A model generated the notes under the pieces. It was given only the letters and a program-made list of their open reading frames with translations, was not told the DNA's origin and made no database searches. Both the position numbers and the translations under genes were made by a program. Below are positions 25,301-35,190 of a stretch of 64,000 nt of DNA, one piece after another. Origin of the DNA: Cavia porcellus (Eukaryota > Chordata > Mammalia > Rodentia > Caviidae); contig NW_026947502.1 of NCBI RefSeq assembly GCF_034190915.1, positions 31,154,785-31,218,784 of the forward strand, written 5' to 3'. The first letter of the stretch is position 1. Every line of letters starts with the position of its first letter.

Positions 25301-28059
25301 TTTTTTGAGATAGGATCTTGCTATGTATTTCAGTCTAGCCTTGAATCATTACGCAGCCCACCCTGGCTCACAGCGATCCTCCTGCCTTGGCCTCCTGGGT
25401 TCTGAGATCACAGATGTGTACCAACATACCTCACTAAATATTTAAACTTAAAATGATTTTTATATCAACTTTTGTAAGGGACAAATAATTCTGGATTGGA
25501 ACATTAATTTATAAAGGAAAAAAAAACAGCTTAAAGGCCACTCCTACAACCTCTACACAAAACGCCTTCAAGATGGAGGCTGAGTCTGTGTCTTCTGCTT
25601 CAACTATCAGACACCTGGAGTTCTAGTTACTTTTGAGCTACATTACAGCTCAGAAGACAGTAGGAATGTGGGGGGTATTTGCTAATTCAGTGTCTCCCCC
25701 AGATGAAGCAAATGGAGACAGAAAAACAAAAAGTGCAGAAAGCATCTCTTCAGCTCAGTGAAGGGAGAGATAGTTCTTGGGAAGCACTTAACAGAAAATT
25801 CTAAGAGATTCAAGCAACTGTGTTGAGGAATATAGGAGATACTCCAAATATTTACGGAGCATCAGTAGGGCCCAACAAGAAAGATCTACGGAGCTGAGTA
25901 GGAATATGGGGGTGGAAGGCAAAATCATTATATTTTAGACTGCAAATTTGATAAAGAACAGAATGCTCTCCATCCTGTAACATCTCCAAGTCACTGCAAA
26001 TACCAACCACTAGCTACCTACAATCATAATTTAAATAATTTTCTTGGGTATGGTTATTCTTTGTAATTAAACCCAGTTTCTAACATTTCTAATACTATTT
26101 GTGCCTTGTTTTTTTAAACTCAGCATTATGCTTAACTCCTTCCTATGAAAAATATAAGAGTATATTATCATCTCTAAAAACTAGTGAGGTATAGCAGAGT
26201 GCTTGCCCAGAATGTGCAAGAACATGAGTCTGACCCTGGGGGTGAAGGGAACCCTAAAACAGAATATTGTGACACAACGTGCTTCGAGGGAGAAAAGGGA
26301 GTTAATGAAATAGTCACTGAGTGGGTGGCACTTGAACTGAGACTTAACAGAAGGAATCAAGTAGGCATGAAGAACCAGGAGGCAATGTCCCAGATAGAGG
26401 GAACAACAAGTGCAAAGGTCCTGAGGTGAGAAGGCAGAGAGTTGGAACAAAATCAACAGAATGACTAGAGTTGCCAGGCACCATGGGCCAGATTGTACAG
26501 ACAAAGTGTGCAGTTATCCTTCACAGGAGACCCCAGGCTCTGAGGATCACAGTAAGAACTGAAGAAAGTACAGATGCCTTTTAAACAGCAGTGTGGTGGC
26601 ACAAGGCAGGAAGAGAGATGAGGCAACACAAGGATAGGGTAGACTCCCACAACTAAAGGAGAAAGAGAGTCACAAGGAACGAAGGAGCAGAGTGATGGGG
26701 GCATTGGCCAATGGTGTAGACCATGGGAAGGGATGGATCAAGAAGGCTAGGGAAGGAACAGATTCATTCTAAACTTATGACCCACCCCCAAATAATTCCC
26801 TTTTCCAACCTACATTTCCTCAGCTCAAACACTGTGCAGCAACTCACCTTGGCCACTGTTCACATACAACATGTCAGTGACACCTCAGGCTCTCTGACAT
26901 AAAGGGCAAAAATCATCAATGTCAAAACTGGCTACAAATAGACTTTCCTGAATGACAACACCGTCAAGCAAGCATGGGAGAAGAGGTCTAAGCCTGCAAG
27001 GATATCAAAGGGATCCTACTGTCCAGAAGGAGGAGATCAATTGTTTCTAGTTTCTGCTGCACTTGGAGATCTGACAGATCAGTGTAAATACTGTTTGTAA
27101 TTTACTGGCTGTATTAGCTCTGCATAAGGTCATGAATGCCACCTTGTTCAAGTAGCCTGCTTGAGAATTAAATGCAATAAAGCATGGCAAGGTCAGTGCC
27201 TAAAAAACAGCAAAATATCAAATAAAGATCCAGTTTGCTTCATTTTCCCCACCACTGAGGTGGTTCTTTAAACAGTTTGACAGCACCTTAATTTCTGGTT
27301 ATGTGACTATGGATAAGGCACTTTTAACCGAGCCTTAGCTTCTCAGTAAAATGGTGCTAACACCACTTAACTCTCATGGCTTTTGAAGAAATCAAATGAA
27401 GAAAGTGTAAAGCCTCAACCACAGCTCCTGACACAATAACTACTCAATATCCACTGCCTCTTATTACTGGTAAGAGATTAACAAGGGGTGGAACAGAGGG
27501 GCACGCCTATAAACCAAGTTCAGGTCTTGGCTGGCGGGGAGGCCGTGGCTCAGTGAACCATTTAAGTCCAGCCTCGTGGGAACCACTCACCTGGTGATTC
27601 CAAATAGAGCCCTCTTTGCTGCGTTCGTCAGGGGTCAGACGTACGTACTGACTCGTGAGCATAGTGCTGCCTTGGAAGTCCCAAAGAGGCATAGAGCTAG
27701 AACCAACTCCTGTGGGGAGAAAGACAGGCACAGACAGGTCAGCCAGGACTGGCCGTGTCACAGGTTAGAAACCCACAGCGCTACTCTGCTCAAAACAAGA
27801 GTGCACGTCCTCACTCAACTTGGTACAGCCCCCACCTTCACTCATGCCCGCCTCAGGCCTCACCTTGGTAGGGCTTAATGAGCGAATGCTCCCGCTTGAG
27901 ATGCTCACTGTTGCCGTCAGTTATATCCGCAGCCACCGGCCCCAGCAACAGAAGAATATGTACAAGAGTAGCGGGGCCAGGGCCGGGGCCAGGAAGCCCA
28001 GTCCTCCCTGGGACTCGCCGGCCCCAGCCCCAGCGCCAAAACCAACCCTCTGCCGCCAT
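16169..28059 (-). CDS. LMAN2: LMAN2 (VIP36), vesicular integral-membrane lectin, 8 coding exons
   Basis: L-type lectin that binds high-mannose glycans on glycoproteins cycling between ER, cis-Golgi and beyond. Joined coding exons on the minus strand: 27864-28059, 27591-27709, 22596-22713, 21676-21755, 21332-21493, 21088-21202, 18208-18327, 16169-16329. They total 1071 nt (356 codons plus stop), the same length as human LMAN2, and all frames join. An N-terminal signal peptide (MAAEGWFWRW start, hydrophobic to about residue 44) precedes the lectin domain. Known VIP36 ligand residues are in place: D131, D162, N166, H190 and D193. So are N-glycosylation site N183 (NGS) and the disulfide pair C202/C239. 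One transmembrane helix (about 323-345, FLLLLCALLGIIVCAVVGAVVF) and a short KRQERNKRFY tail end the protein. The gene diverges from RGS14 and its promoter is CpG-rich. Confidence 0.97.
17605..17797 (-). repeat. B1-like plus ID-type SINE in LMAN2 intron 7
   Basis: Reverse B1-like at about 17605-17715 (AAGTGCTGGGATTTTGGCCT), then reverse ID-type at about 17718-17797 (GGACCTCGTGCTTGCCAGGC). The rest of this intron (16330-18207) shows nothing recognisable. Confidence 0.7.
18208..18327 (-). CDS. LMAN2: LMAN2 coding exon 7 (residues 264-304)
   Basis: Encodes DNHDIISIKLFQLMVEH and the start of the stalk (EHTPDEENIDWTKIEPGV), the end of the lectin domain. Donor GTATGTG, acceptor CCCATAG on the minus strand. 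Confidence 0.95.
18575..18920 (+). repeat. B1-like SINE and MIR in LMAN2 intron 6
   Basis: B1-like at about 18575-18725 with an AAAAAAGAAGAA tail. A MIR element follows at about 18760-18920, carrying its hallmark AATTTCCTCATCTGTAAAAT. Confidence 0.7.
19858..20035 (+). repeat. Dimeric B1/ID-like SINE in LMAN2 intron 6
   Basis: B1-like head (GGTGCATGCCTGTAATCCCA) joined to an ID-like tail (GGGATGTAGCTCAG). Apart from this and the B1/MIR pair, no exon was found between 18328 and 21087. Confidence 0.7.
21088..21202 (-). CDS. LMAN2: LMAN2 coding exon 6 (residues 226-264)
   Basis: Encodes VMTDLEDKNEWKNCIDI through ASAGTGDLS, with C239 of the conserved disulfide and the GYYFGASAGTGDLS strand-loop of L-type lectins. 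Donor GTGAGTG. Confidence 0.95.
21332..21493 (-). CDS. LMAN2: LMAN2 coding exon 5 (residues 172-225)
   Basis: Encodes RVFPYISVMVNNGSLSYDH. It carries N183 (glycosylation site), the H190 and D193 ligands and C202. Exactly 54 codons; donor GTAAGC, acceptor CCCAG. Confidence 0.95.
21676..21755 (-). CDS. LMAN2: LMAN2 coding exon 4 (residues 145-171)
   Basis: Encodes PVFGSKDNFHGLAIFLDTYP and NDETTE, carrying the calcium- and sugar-site residues D162 and N166. Donor GTAGGG, acceptor ATTCCAG. Confidence 0.95.
21990..22290 (+). repeat. hAT-type MER remnant and dimeric SINE in LMAN2 intron 3
   Basis: GTGAACTTTCTGTAAAGGGC and TTTGCAGGCTATGGACAGT (about 22005-22075) resemble an old hAT-Charlie MER element. 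A diverged B1/ID dimer follows at about 22115-22285. Confidence 0.5.
22596..22713 (-). CDS. LMAN2: LMAN2 coding exon 3 (residues 106-145)
   Basis: Encodes PCFLKDWEMHVHFKVHGTGK then HGDGIALWYTRDRLVPG, including D131. Donor GTAGGG, acceptor CTTCAG. Confidence 0.95.
23164..23256. mobile_element. Miniature hAT-like transposon with 8-bp TSD
   Basis: A 77-bp element (23172-23248) starts CAGTGACAGCAAACC. It ends with the complement of CAGTGCCAAACC, giving imperfect terminal inverted repeats. Flanks TTCTAGGC and TCCTAGGC match at 7 of 8 bases, the 8-bp duplication typical of hAT elements. The interior holds a perfect inverted repeat, CTATGGCA/TGCCATAG. No transposase is encoded. Confidence 0.65.
23979..24095 (-). 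mobile_element. ID-type SINE with 16-bp TSD in LMAN2 intron 2
   Basis: Reverse body about 24001-24079, flanked by perfect AGAATGTTTACTTTCT copies at 23979-23994 and 24080-24095. Confidence 0.85.
24850..25435. repeat. Cluster of B1-like SINEs in LMAN2 intron 2
   Basis: A plus-strand head fragment at about 24855-24895 is followed by three reverse B1-like units, at about 25010-25125, 25155-25280 and 25300-25435. The rest of the intron, 22714-27590, has a MIR-like stretch near 27300-27450 and no exon. Confidence 0.65.
27591..27709 (-). CDS. LMAN2: LMAN2 coding exon 2 (residues 66-105)
   Basis: Encodes VGSSSMPLWDFQGSTMLTSQ then YVRLTPDERSKEGSIWNHQ, the first lectin-domain strands. Donor GTGAGT, acceptor CCCACAG. 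Confidence 0.95.
27864..28059 (-). CDS. LMAN2: LMAN2 coding exon 1 (residues 1-66)
   Basis: Start ATG at 28057-28059 matches the human MAAEGW start. It encodes the signal peptide and the mature N-terminus DITDGNSEHLKREHSLIKPY. Donor GTGAGGC. An in-frame upstream ATG also exists at 28141-28143. Confidence 0.95.
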
Positions 28060-28420
28060 TCTCCTCCACTCTCGGCCACTTCCGCCCCAGGAGTTCCGCC
28101 TTCCGGGTGTCCTAGCTAATGGCCTCCGGCCGGAAGCCTCCATCTTCAGTGTCCCCGAGAGTTAAAAAGCAAAGCCTTGCAGCCGAGGGGACTTCATCTT
28201 TACTGGCTGGGCAGCCCTCTATCCTGGTCGAGTGCTGTTCCATCACCTTGGAGGCACCAGGGTACCTGCGGGCGGACTCAGCAACGGGTTCTTAGACGCG
28301 ACAAGCGTTGCAGCCAATCGCGGAACAGCACGTTAGGCTTCCGAGCCACTGAGAAACAGAGGAATAGTTTGAGCCGCGAGCAGCGCGGGCGTCGTTTTTG
28401 AACTGGGCGTGCTGGAACTT
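28060..28420 (-). promoter_or_regulatory. LMAN2: LMAN2 CpG-rich TATA-less promoter and 5' UTR
   Basis: Rich in CG dinucleotides, with ETS-type motifs CACTTCCGCC (about 28077), GCCTTCCGGG (about 28098) and GGCCGGAAG (about 28128). No TATA box is near. The start site is inferred to lie between about 28060 and 28160. No second gene is seen firing to the right from this region. Confidence 0.6.
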
Positions 28421-28674
28421 GTAGTTTTTATGGGCTGTTTACACCGGGAGGACTCGCAAAGACCACTAAACTCACAGTGGCTTGACCCTTAGGGCACTGA
28501 CCGTGTCGCATTTTTCCCAGCTAGGTGGGAAGGAACTCTAAATTGAAACAGGTTACAGAGCGGAAAGGGTGAGGAGGCTGCGTCTGACTCCCACTCTCAC
28601 AGCCATTGTAGTACTTTGTGCTCCAAAAGACAGCGTAGGGACAACCAAGAGCTGGACGGGCAACTGAGCTACTT

Positions 28675-29737
28675 TGTGCCTCTCTGAGGAAAATAAGTAA
28701 ACATGGGCAGAGGAGATCCTAAGAAGCCGAGAGGCAAAATGGCATCATATGCATTCTTTGTGCAAACTTGCCGAGAGGAGCCCAAGAAAAAGCCCCCAGA
28801 TGCTTCTATTTCTCAGAGTTTTCTTAGGAAACGCTCAGAAAGGTGGAAGCCCATGTCTGCTAAAAACAAAGGAAAATTTGAAGACGTGGCAAAGGCGGAC
28901 AAGGCTCGTTATGAAAGAGAAATAAAAATTTATATTCCTCCTAAGGGAGAAACAAAAAAGAAGTTCAAGGATCCCAATGCGCCCAAGAAGCCTCCTTCGG
29001 CCTTTTTGTTCAGCTCTAAATATAGTCCAAAAATCAAAGGAGAACATTCTGGCCTCTTCATTGGTGATGTCGCAAAGAAACTGGGAGAAACGTGGAATAA
29101 TACTGCAGCAAATGGCAAGCAGCCTTATGAGAAGAAGGCTGCTAAGCTGAAAGAAATATGAAAAGGACTTTGCTGCCTACCGAGCTAAAGGAAGATCAGC
29201 AGCAACAAAAGGACTTGTCAAGGCTAAATAAAGTAAGAAAGAGGACGAAGATGAGGAACACAAAAAGGAGGAAAACAGAGGATGAAGAAGAAGATGATGA
29301 TGCATAAGTTGGTTCTAGTGCAGTTTTTTTCTTGTCTATAAAATATTTAAACCCCTTGAACACAAATCACTCCTTTTGAAGAACAAAGCTGAAATGTAAG
29401 GCTGAGTAAGATGTTTTTAAACTGTACAGTGTCTTTTTTTTTTTTTTTTGTATGTTTAGCACACTACCAAATGTATCTTTAGATAGGCCGGTCCTGGTGG
29501 TATTTTCAATAGCCACTAACCTTGCCTGGTACACTATGGGGGTTATAAATTGGCAACACAAATTATATATGGGGACAGTAGTTTTTCATCTTCAGTTGTC
29601 TCTGATGCAGTCTATGTGAAATAACTGTTCTATTAACTGAATAGCACTCTATAATTGAAAAAAAAAGTTGCAGCATTTTGTTGGCATTCTGAATGCTTCC
29701 AAGTAAATACAATTTTTTTATTAGTTTTAAAAAAAGA
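28675..29737 (+). pseudogene. HMGB1 processed pseudogene
   Basis: An intronless copy of HMGB1 mRNA, including recognisable 3' UTR down to AATACAATTTTTTTATTAG near 29724. The frame opens at 28703 ([13 protein letters not shown]) and reads through box A and most of box B. It stops at 29159-29161 after an apparent 2-nt loss in the KLKEKYEKD region. The downstream linker and acidic tail (GATGAAGAAGAAGATGATGA then TAA at 29305) are out of frame and carry further stops. C23 remains but the positions of redox cysteines C45 and C106 are changed. HMGB1 is a DNA-bending chromatin protein; this copy is almost certainly nonfunctional. No clear target-site duplication was found. Confidence 0.93.
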
Positions 29738-29912
29738 GCCGGTGTGGTGACACATGCCTGTAATCCCAGGAGGCTGAGGCAGAAGAATCATTGCAAATTT
29801 GCAACTAGCTTGAGCTAAAAAGTGAGCTCAAGGCCAGCCTGAATTGCATAGCAAGATTCTGTCTCTAAAAGAAGAAAGAAAGAGAAAGAAAGAAAGAAAG
29901 AAAGAAAGAGGA
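29735..29912 (+). repeat. B1-like SINE with (GAAA)n tail
   Basis: GTGTGGTGACACATGCCTGT through TCTGTCTCTAAAAGAAG, then repeated GAAA to 29908. It lies immediately downstream of the HMGB1 pseudogene. Confidence 0.75.
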
Positions 29913-30304
29913 CACCTGGAGTCCTACCCCAGTGCCACTTTGAACTGACTGAGTAGCCCAGGGGAGCCTTGAAGCCATGCCTAGCTTTATCCACTCCAGC
30001 TGGCTCCAAGCCCAGTTATTTAGGGAACTTTAACTACCCCCAACTCTGCAGGCTCAATTCAGGTTGACACACGAAGAGCTGGCACAGATCCTGCCTTGGG
30101 ATGGTTTTGGAATCCATCTAGATTCAATGACAGTGCCCTGCACAGCAAGAAGGATCCATTCAAAAGTCCAGGAAGGCTGGCTGTGATTATGTGGTAGCCT
30201 GCATCCAGAGTACTGTTCTACCTGCTAATTCTATTTTGATGAATGATTTAAGTATCACAGTAAGTTGTGGTACTGAAAATTCACATCAGAAATCCAGACT
30301 TCTT

Positions 30305-30345
30305 AAATAAATATAAATATATATATATATATATATACATATATA
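30305..30345. repeat. (TA)n microsatellite
   Basis: Alternating AT of about 26 nt, flanked by related AAATATA units. Confidence 0.8.
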
Positions 30346-30479
30346 GAAAATAAGTTCAGGTAGTTATACTACTAATTTCTATTAGTTCATTGAAAAGAAA
30401 GATTTGTGCCTATATTGTTTGATCAATTTTTCATTCCCATGTCTTATAATACCAGCACCTACCTTGAAGATAACAGTAC

Positions 30480-30655
30480 AGCAAGGTATGCTGGTGCATG
30501 CCTGTAATTCCAGCACTCAGGAGGTTGAGGCAGGCGGATCATTGCAAGTTTGAGACCACTCAGGGTTACAAAGTGTACTCAAAATCAGCCAGCCTGAACT
30601 GTATAGTTAGATCCTCTCAAAAAGGCCAAAAACCAAAAAGCAAACAAAAGAATAT
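30480..30655 (+). repeat. B1-like SINE
   Basis: GCTGGTGCATGCCTGTAATT through CTCTCAAAAAGGCC and an A-rich tail, with doubled middle segment. Confidence 0.75.
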
Positions 30656-31009
30656 GCAACATACTAACCATTGTTACTCTCTTACAATCTTAATTTGAAT
30701 TTTTGTACCATCGTTTTTATTGGATTTTTTCTTTAAAATAAAAAACCCCTAGAGTTCTGATTTTTCAAGAAAAAATTAGGAAATATAGGTCCTTATGTCT
30801 GCAAAACAACAATGTGCTGGTGCTAAAAGGGACTACCCCTTTACAAATGTTTTCTTCTTCTAAGCTAACCTCTATCTGGCCACTAATTTTACAGTTGCCT
30901 GAATTAATGACACCTGATATAGATCTCCAAAGGTGTGATATTGATTGGTTGCTCCTTTATTTTAATATCCTGTCCCCTTGAATGAATGTATTCAGAATTG
31001 AGTACTAAG

Positions 31010-31128
31010 ACATCTTTTCTTTCTTTCTTCTTCTTCTTTTTTTTTTTGTATTGGGGATCAAACACTACCATGCACTTGCAAGGTAGGCACTTATGCTACT
31101 GAGCTAAATCCCTGGCATCTTTTCTGAA
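31010..31128 (-). mobile_element. ID-type SINE
   Basis: Reverse copy (GTATTGGGGATCAAACACTA, CTTGCAAGGTAGGCACTTAT, CTAAATCCCTGG). Flanking CATCTTTTCT occurs on both sides, a likely target-site duplication. Confidence 0.75.
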
Positions 31129-32005
31129 TCATTCATTTTAATTACTATTTTCTCATGAATACATTCCTGTATTGTGCTTGAACATACAGTTCATGCCTTG
31201 ATATCCTCAGAGGGATTCGTTCTGACTACCCCTCTATACCAAAATCACAGAATGTTCAAGTCTCTTTTAGAAAATGACACAATATTTGCGTATAACCTAT
31301 GAATACTCTCTCATACTTTAATCATCTCTATATTACTAATATTTAATACTCATATTATGTAAATGATATGTAAATCATATCAGGTTATACCTATTGTTTA
31401 AGGACTAATGAGAGAGAAAACGTCTGTGCTTATTTAGTAATGATGAAACTTTTTCCAAATTTTCCCCCATGGTTGAATTTGTGAATGTAGATGTAGATGT
31501 CTGGATACAGAGAGAGACAGAGACAGAGATGGAAACAGAGAGAAACATGTATGTACAACAAAAGTTGTCTGCCTGTCTGCCTCTCCCTTCCCAAGCAGTG
31601 TGCCCTTCTAGAGATTTACCTATACCTGGCCAAATTAGGACATGTACATTCCCCTGGACCTCCACAAGGGCTGGGATTTTTATCATCCACAGTCACTGCT
31701 GACTCCCCAGCATCTAGAATAGGGAGTAGGGAGTACTTAACTGGTGAGATAATGAATATTTGTTCTAAAACATGAAATTGAGTCATGAAGAATGAGTAGA
31801 ATTCCCAGGGAGAGGAAAGGCATTCTCAGCAAAGGAAGAAAGATGCAAAGGTAGAGAAGATGTCTGAAAGTTTAAGGAACATGTCTGTAACACATGAAAA
31901 GTATGGTTTGAGAGGAGGATTGGATGAGTCTAGAACTCAAAGGGCCTTCAATTTCCAGCTAAGCAACATGGCCTTTTGGTAGAACTCAGTGGGGGTAACT
32001 TTAAG

Positions 32006-32057
32006 AATGTCAGTAACCAAAAAAAAAAAAAAAAAAAAAAAAAAAATGTCAGTAACC
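32006..32057 (+). mobile_element. Bare poly(A) insertion flanked by 13-bp direct repeat
   Basis: AATGTCAGTAACC at 32006-32018 is followed by an uninterrupted A-run from 32019. The same 13 bases recur at 32045-32057 (their first two As belong to the run). There is no SINE, LINE or gene body between the copies. The arrangement is that of a poly(A)-only retroinsertion. Confidence 0.6.
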
Positions 32058-32519
32058 TAGCTACAGTGAGAAGAGACTGGGGTCTGGTAGAAGACTGGAT
32101 TCAGAGAGGGCAAAGCCTAAACCTAGGAGGTTCCACAGGGGAAGAGGATCAGAAGTGTCAGCCAGAGACTACTCATGAGTAACCAAGGGAAACCAGTGAG
32201 ACAGAAGTTGAACAGTGTTTGTGGGGTAGAAATACTCCACCACTCTCGTAGAGTGGAGAAAACTAGCTGAGGGCTAATATGAAGAGTCCAGGGTTAGTGG
32301 GAGTCCCGGTGGTTACAGCAGAAATTGGCATCTCTGGTGGAGAGTTGAGCAGAAGCATCTCTGCAGGAGCAGAAGAGGACAAATTTTTAGAGGGGATCAT
32401 TGTGACTGGGCCTTTGAGGGGACAAAGATGAGCTGTTGGCGATTGGCCTCGTGGTGGCTCAGGCCCAGGTACCAGCACCCAGAGCACATTCACAGCTTAG
32501 TAGATCTCTACCATGATAA

Positions 32520-32640
32520 AGAAAATAGCTTGGACAACTCACTTCTCTCTGAGCCTCAGTTTCCTGGTCTGTCAAATGTAAATGATGAACACCACTCACA
32601 AAATGGTTTTGAGGATCAAGTGAAGTCTTGTCAGGAGAAG
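32520..32640 (+). repeat. MIR element
   Basis: CTTGGACAACTCACTTCTCT then GCCTCAGTTTCCTGGTCTGT and GTTTTGAGGATCAAGTGAAG follow the MIR consensus order. Confidence 0.65.
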
Positions 32641-32939
32641 ACCCTGGAAACTGTAAAAACAAAACAAAACAAAAAAACCTAACAGTCCTAGGCCTGGGTC
32701 CATGGCAGTCTTCACTGACATCACATACTGTACAACCTGCTCATAGGCACTTGAGTAAGACTACCATTCGCAGTACTCCAAGTCCAAGAGTAACATCTTC
32801 CCCACCCCCTAACAAGCATCAAGTCTGACCAAATCCTTCAGTCTGTATGGTCTAAACCAAATGTCTAGAAAGAGATGAATCAAAGCTGGAAAAAGAGTAT
32901 ATTAATTAGGACCATAATAGCTACTATGACAAGTTATCC

Positions 32940-33195
32940 CTAGCCAGGCGTAGTGCTGCATACCTGTAACCCCAGCACTTAGGAGGCTGAGACAGGAGGA
33001 TTACCATAAATTCAAGGCCAGTTTGAGCTACATAGTGAATTCAAGGTCAGCCTAAAATACATAGCAAGACATAGATTAAGAAAAAAAACAAAACAAAAAA
33101 CTGTAATCTCAGTCTTGGGAAGCTAAAACAGGAGGATTGTTGTGAGTCCAAGGCCAGCCTGAACTAGATAGCAAGACCTTGTCTTTACAAGCCAA
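32940..33195 (+). repeat. Two B1-like SINEs
   Basis: First copy about 32942-33100 (AGGCGTAGTGCTGCATACCT) and second about 33103-33195 (TGTAATCTCAGTCTTGGGAA). Confidence 0.7.
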
Positions 33196-33844
33196 CCAAT
33201 CAATCAATTAAAAATAAAAAACAAGTAGGTATTAATATGTACAACAGCTTGAAAAATTTATTTCTAGTGAGCTCTCCTAACTGTCCAAAGCTGGTATTCT
33301 AGGCTGGTGAATGGCTTCCACACACTCCACAATCCCACAGAGCCTCATTGTCCTCTGTACCCATCCAGCCAAAGCAGAAAGAAAGTTCATGACACACAAC
33401 TGGTTCTTCAAAGCCTTGAGCCAGAAATGGCACATCTTCTCTCTTCACATTCAGTTGGTGGGACTAGTCACATGGCCACACCTAATTGCAACGGAGTCTG
33501 GGAAATTAAGCTTAGCCATGTGCCTAGGAGGAAGAGGACATGAATTGGTGATGAGGACCTACCATTAAAAAGTTCAAGTCACAGCCTTAGAAGAGGACAG
33601 TGGGGTGTCACCTTGACTCTATAAGAGGAGTAACCAATCCAGAGTGGTAGACGACGATGTCTCTACGTACTGCTATGCTTAGAGTACAATATAAATCCTT
33701 ATAATAGGAACATGTGTGTGTAGAAAAGAGGCAACCTGAGGATTCTAGTTAAATGACCTGAGATCATCTGGGGCAGGGTTAGGTATGAAGGTAGGGAGCC
33801 ATCATCCTTCAGCTAGCAGCAGTTACTATGCTACAATTTGTGTT

Positions 33845-33999
33845 TTCCTAAAGTTCATATATTTTGACACAATAACCACAGCATGATGGTATTCAGAGAT
33901 ACGTACTAGAGGTGATGTCTTTGGGGGTAATCAGGTCATGAGTAGAGATCACTTATGGTGGAATTCATACCTCTGGAAGAAGAGACAGCATGGTGCCAA

Positions 34000-34039
<40 letters not shown>

Positions 34040-34215
34040 TTTCTGCAACATTAGGACATAGCAAAATGATGGCCACCTGCAAACCAAGAAAAGAAACTTT
34101 ATGAGACATGGGACCTGCCAAAACCTGACCTTGGACATCCTAGCCTTCAGAAATTGTGAGAAATATGTGTTTATTGTTTAAGTTACTTAATCTATGTATT
34201 TTTCTTTTATAGTAA
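33845..34215 (+). repeat. Ancient repeat with (TC)n tract
   Basis: GTGATGTCTTTGGGGGTAAT, GGTCATGAGTAGAG, TAGCCTTCAGAAATTGTGAG resemble a widespread old mammalian repeat of uncertain class. A pure (TC)n microsatellite sits at 34001-34037. Confidence 0.45.
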
Positions 34216-34239
34216 CCTGAGTTGCTATATCAAGGTGGA

Positions 34240-34910
34240 ATTTCTATGCGAGTGAGTACACCTGTACATGGGTGGTTGGCATAGTTGTACCTGATCATTC
34301 CCCCTCTTAGATAGTTGAACAAGTGCATACCTGATTACACATACTGGTGGGGGTGTCAGCACACACACCAGTGTATGGTATTCCTGTCACATGTGTCCAT
34401 CAAAGAGATACGCATGCACAGGACTGAGTGTCCAGCTGCTGCTGGGGAAGAGCTCTTGTGTTTGTGACACGCACACCGGAGTCCACCTGTCTGCACGTCT
34501 GGGCACATGCACAGATGAAAGCCTGTAGGTGTCTGAAATTAGGGGTAGTAAATCTGTACATGCACAACTGCCTGGGGTGGGGATGCTGAGCACATGCATA
34601 CCTGGCACACAGTAGGGATGAGATAAGTGTGTGCTGAGTGAAGTACATGTGCGGATATGCAGGACTAGTACACACAAGTGCGTGTCCATGGGAACCTCTG
34701 CCAGAGTGCCAGAAACAAAGGCACCTCGTTGTGTCACAGTGCACATCTGTGTGCTCAGACCTGACCTTGGAGCTCCCTAGCAAAGCCAGACCAGGACAGG
34801 CTCTTCACTGGGCATGGGGAGGCCTCTGCTGTGTGTTGGTACCTCTTTGGGGTGCTGCCAAGGGTGCGTTGGTGGAGTGTGTATGTGTGTGTGTGTGTGT
34901 GTAGGAAGAG
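34240..34910. repeat. TG/CA-rich irregular low-complexity stretch upstream of RGS14
   Basis: About 670 bp enriched in ACACA, TGTGT, CATGTGT and CACATG strings with no fixed unit. It ends in a clean (GT)n at 34881-34902. It lies directly upstream of the RGS14 first exon. Confidence 0.6.
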
Positions 34911-34959
34911 GCATTCGCTCTCTTAGACCTTGCTTCTTTCTGTGGTTTGGTTTCTATAG

Positions 34960-35145
34960 AGACACTTCCTGTGGCAGAGAAAAGAGGTAGTGAGCTGGTG
35001 TTTCAGGATGTGAGGGCCCGCAGGAGAAGACGGGTTCTCTCTGCCGCCTGCCTGCACTGTGCACGCTCTAGCCGCTCTAGCCGGCGCTACCCACGGTCCC
35101 CATGGTGGGCTGTCCCCGCGTCGGGGACCCGTGATCAGCAGCGGC
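34960..35145 (+). promoter_or_regulatory. RGS14: RGS14 5' UTR and proximal promoter region
   Basis: GC-rich, CpG-containing sequence directly upstream of the RGS14 start codon. No TATA box is seen. The transcription start cannot be fixed from sequence alone. Confidence 0.45.
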
Positions 35146-35190
35146 ATGCCAGGGAAACCCAAGCACCTGGGTGTCCCCAACGGGCGCATG
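35146..35190 (+). CDS. RGS14: RGS14 coding exon 1 (residues 1-15)
   Basis: ATG at 35146 with context AGCGGCATGC; encodes [15 protein letters not shown]. Donor GTGAGTG. Confidence 0.93.
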
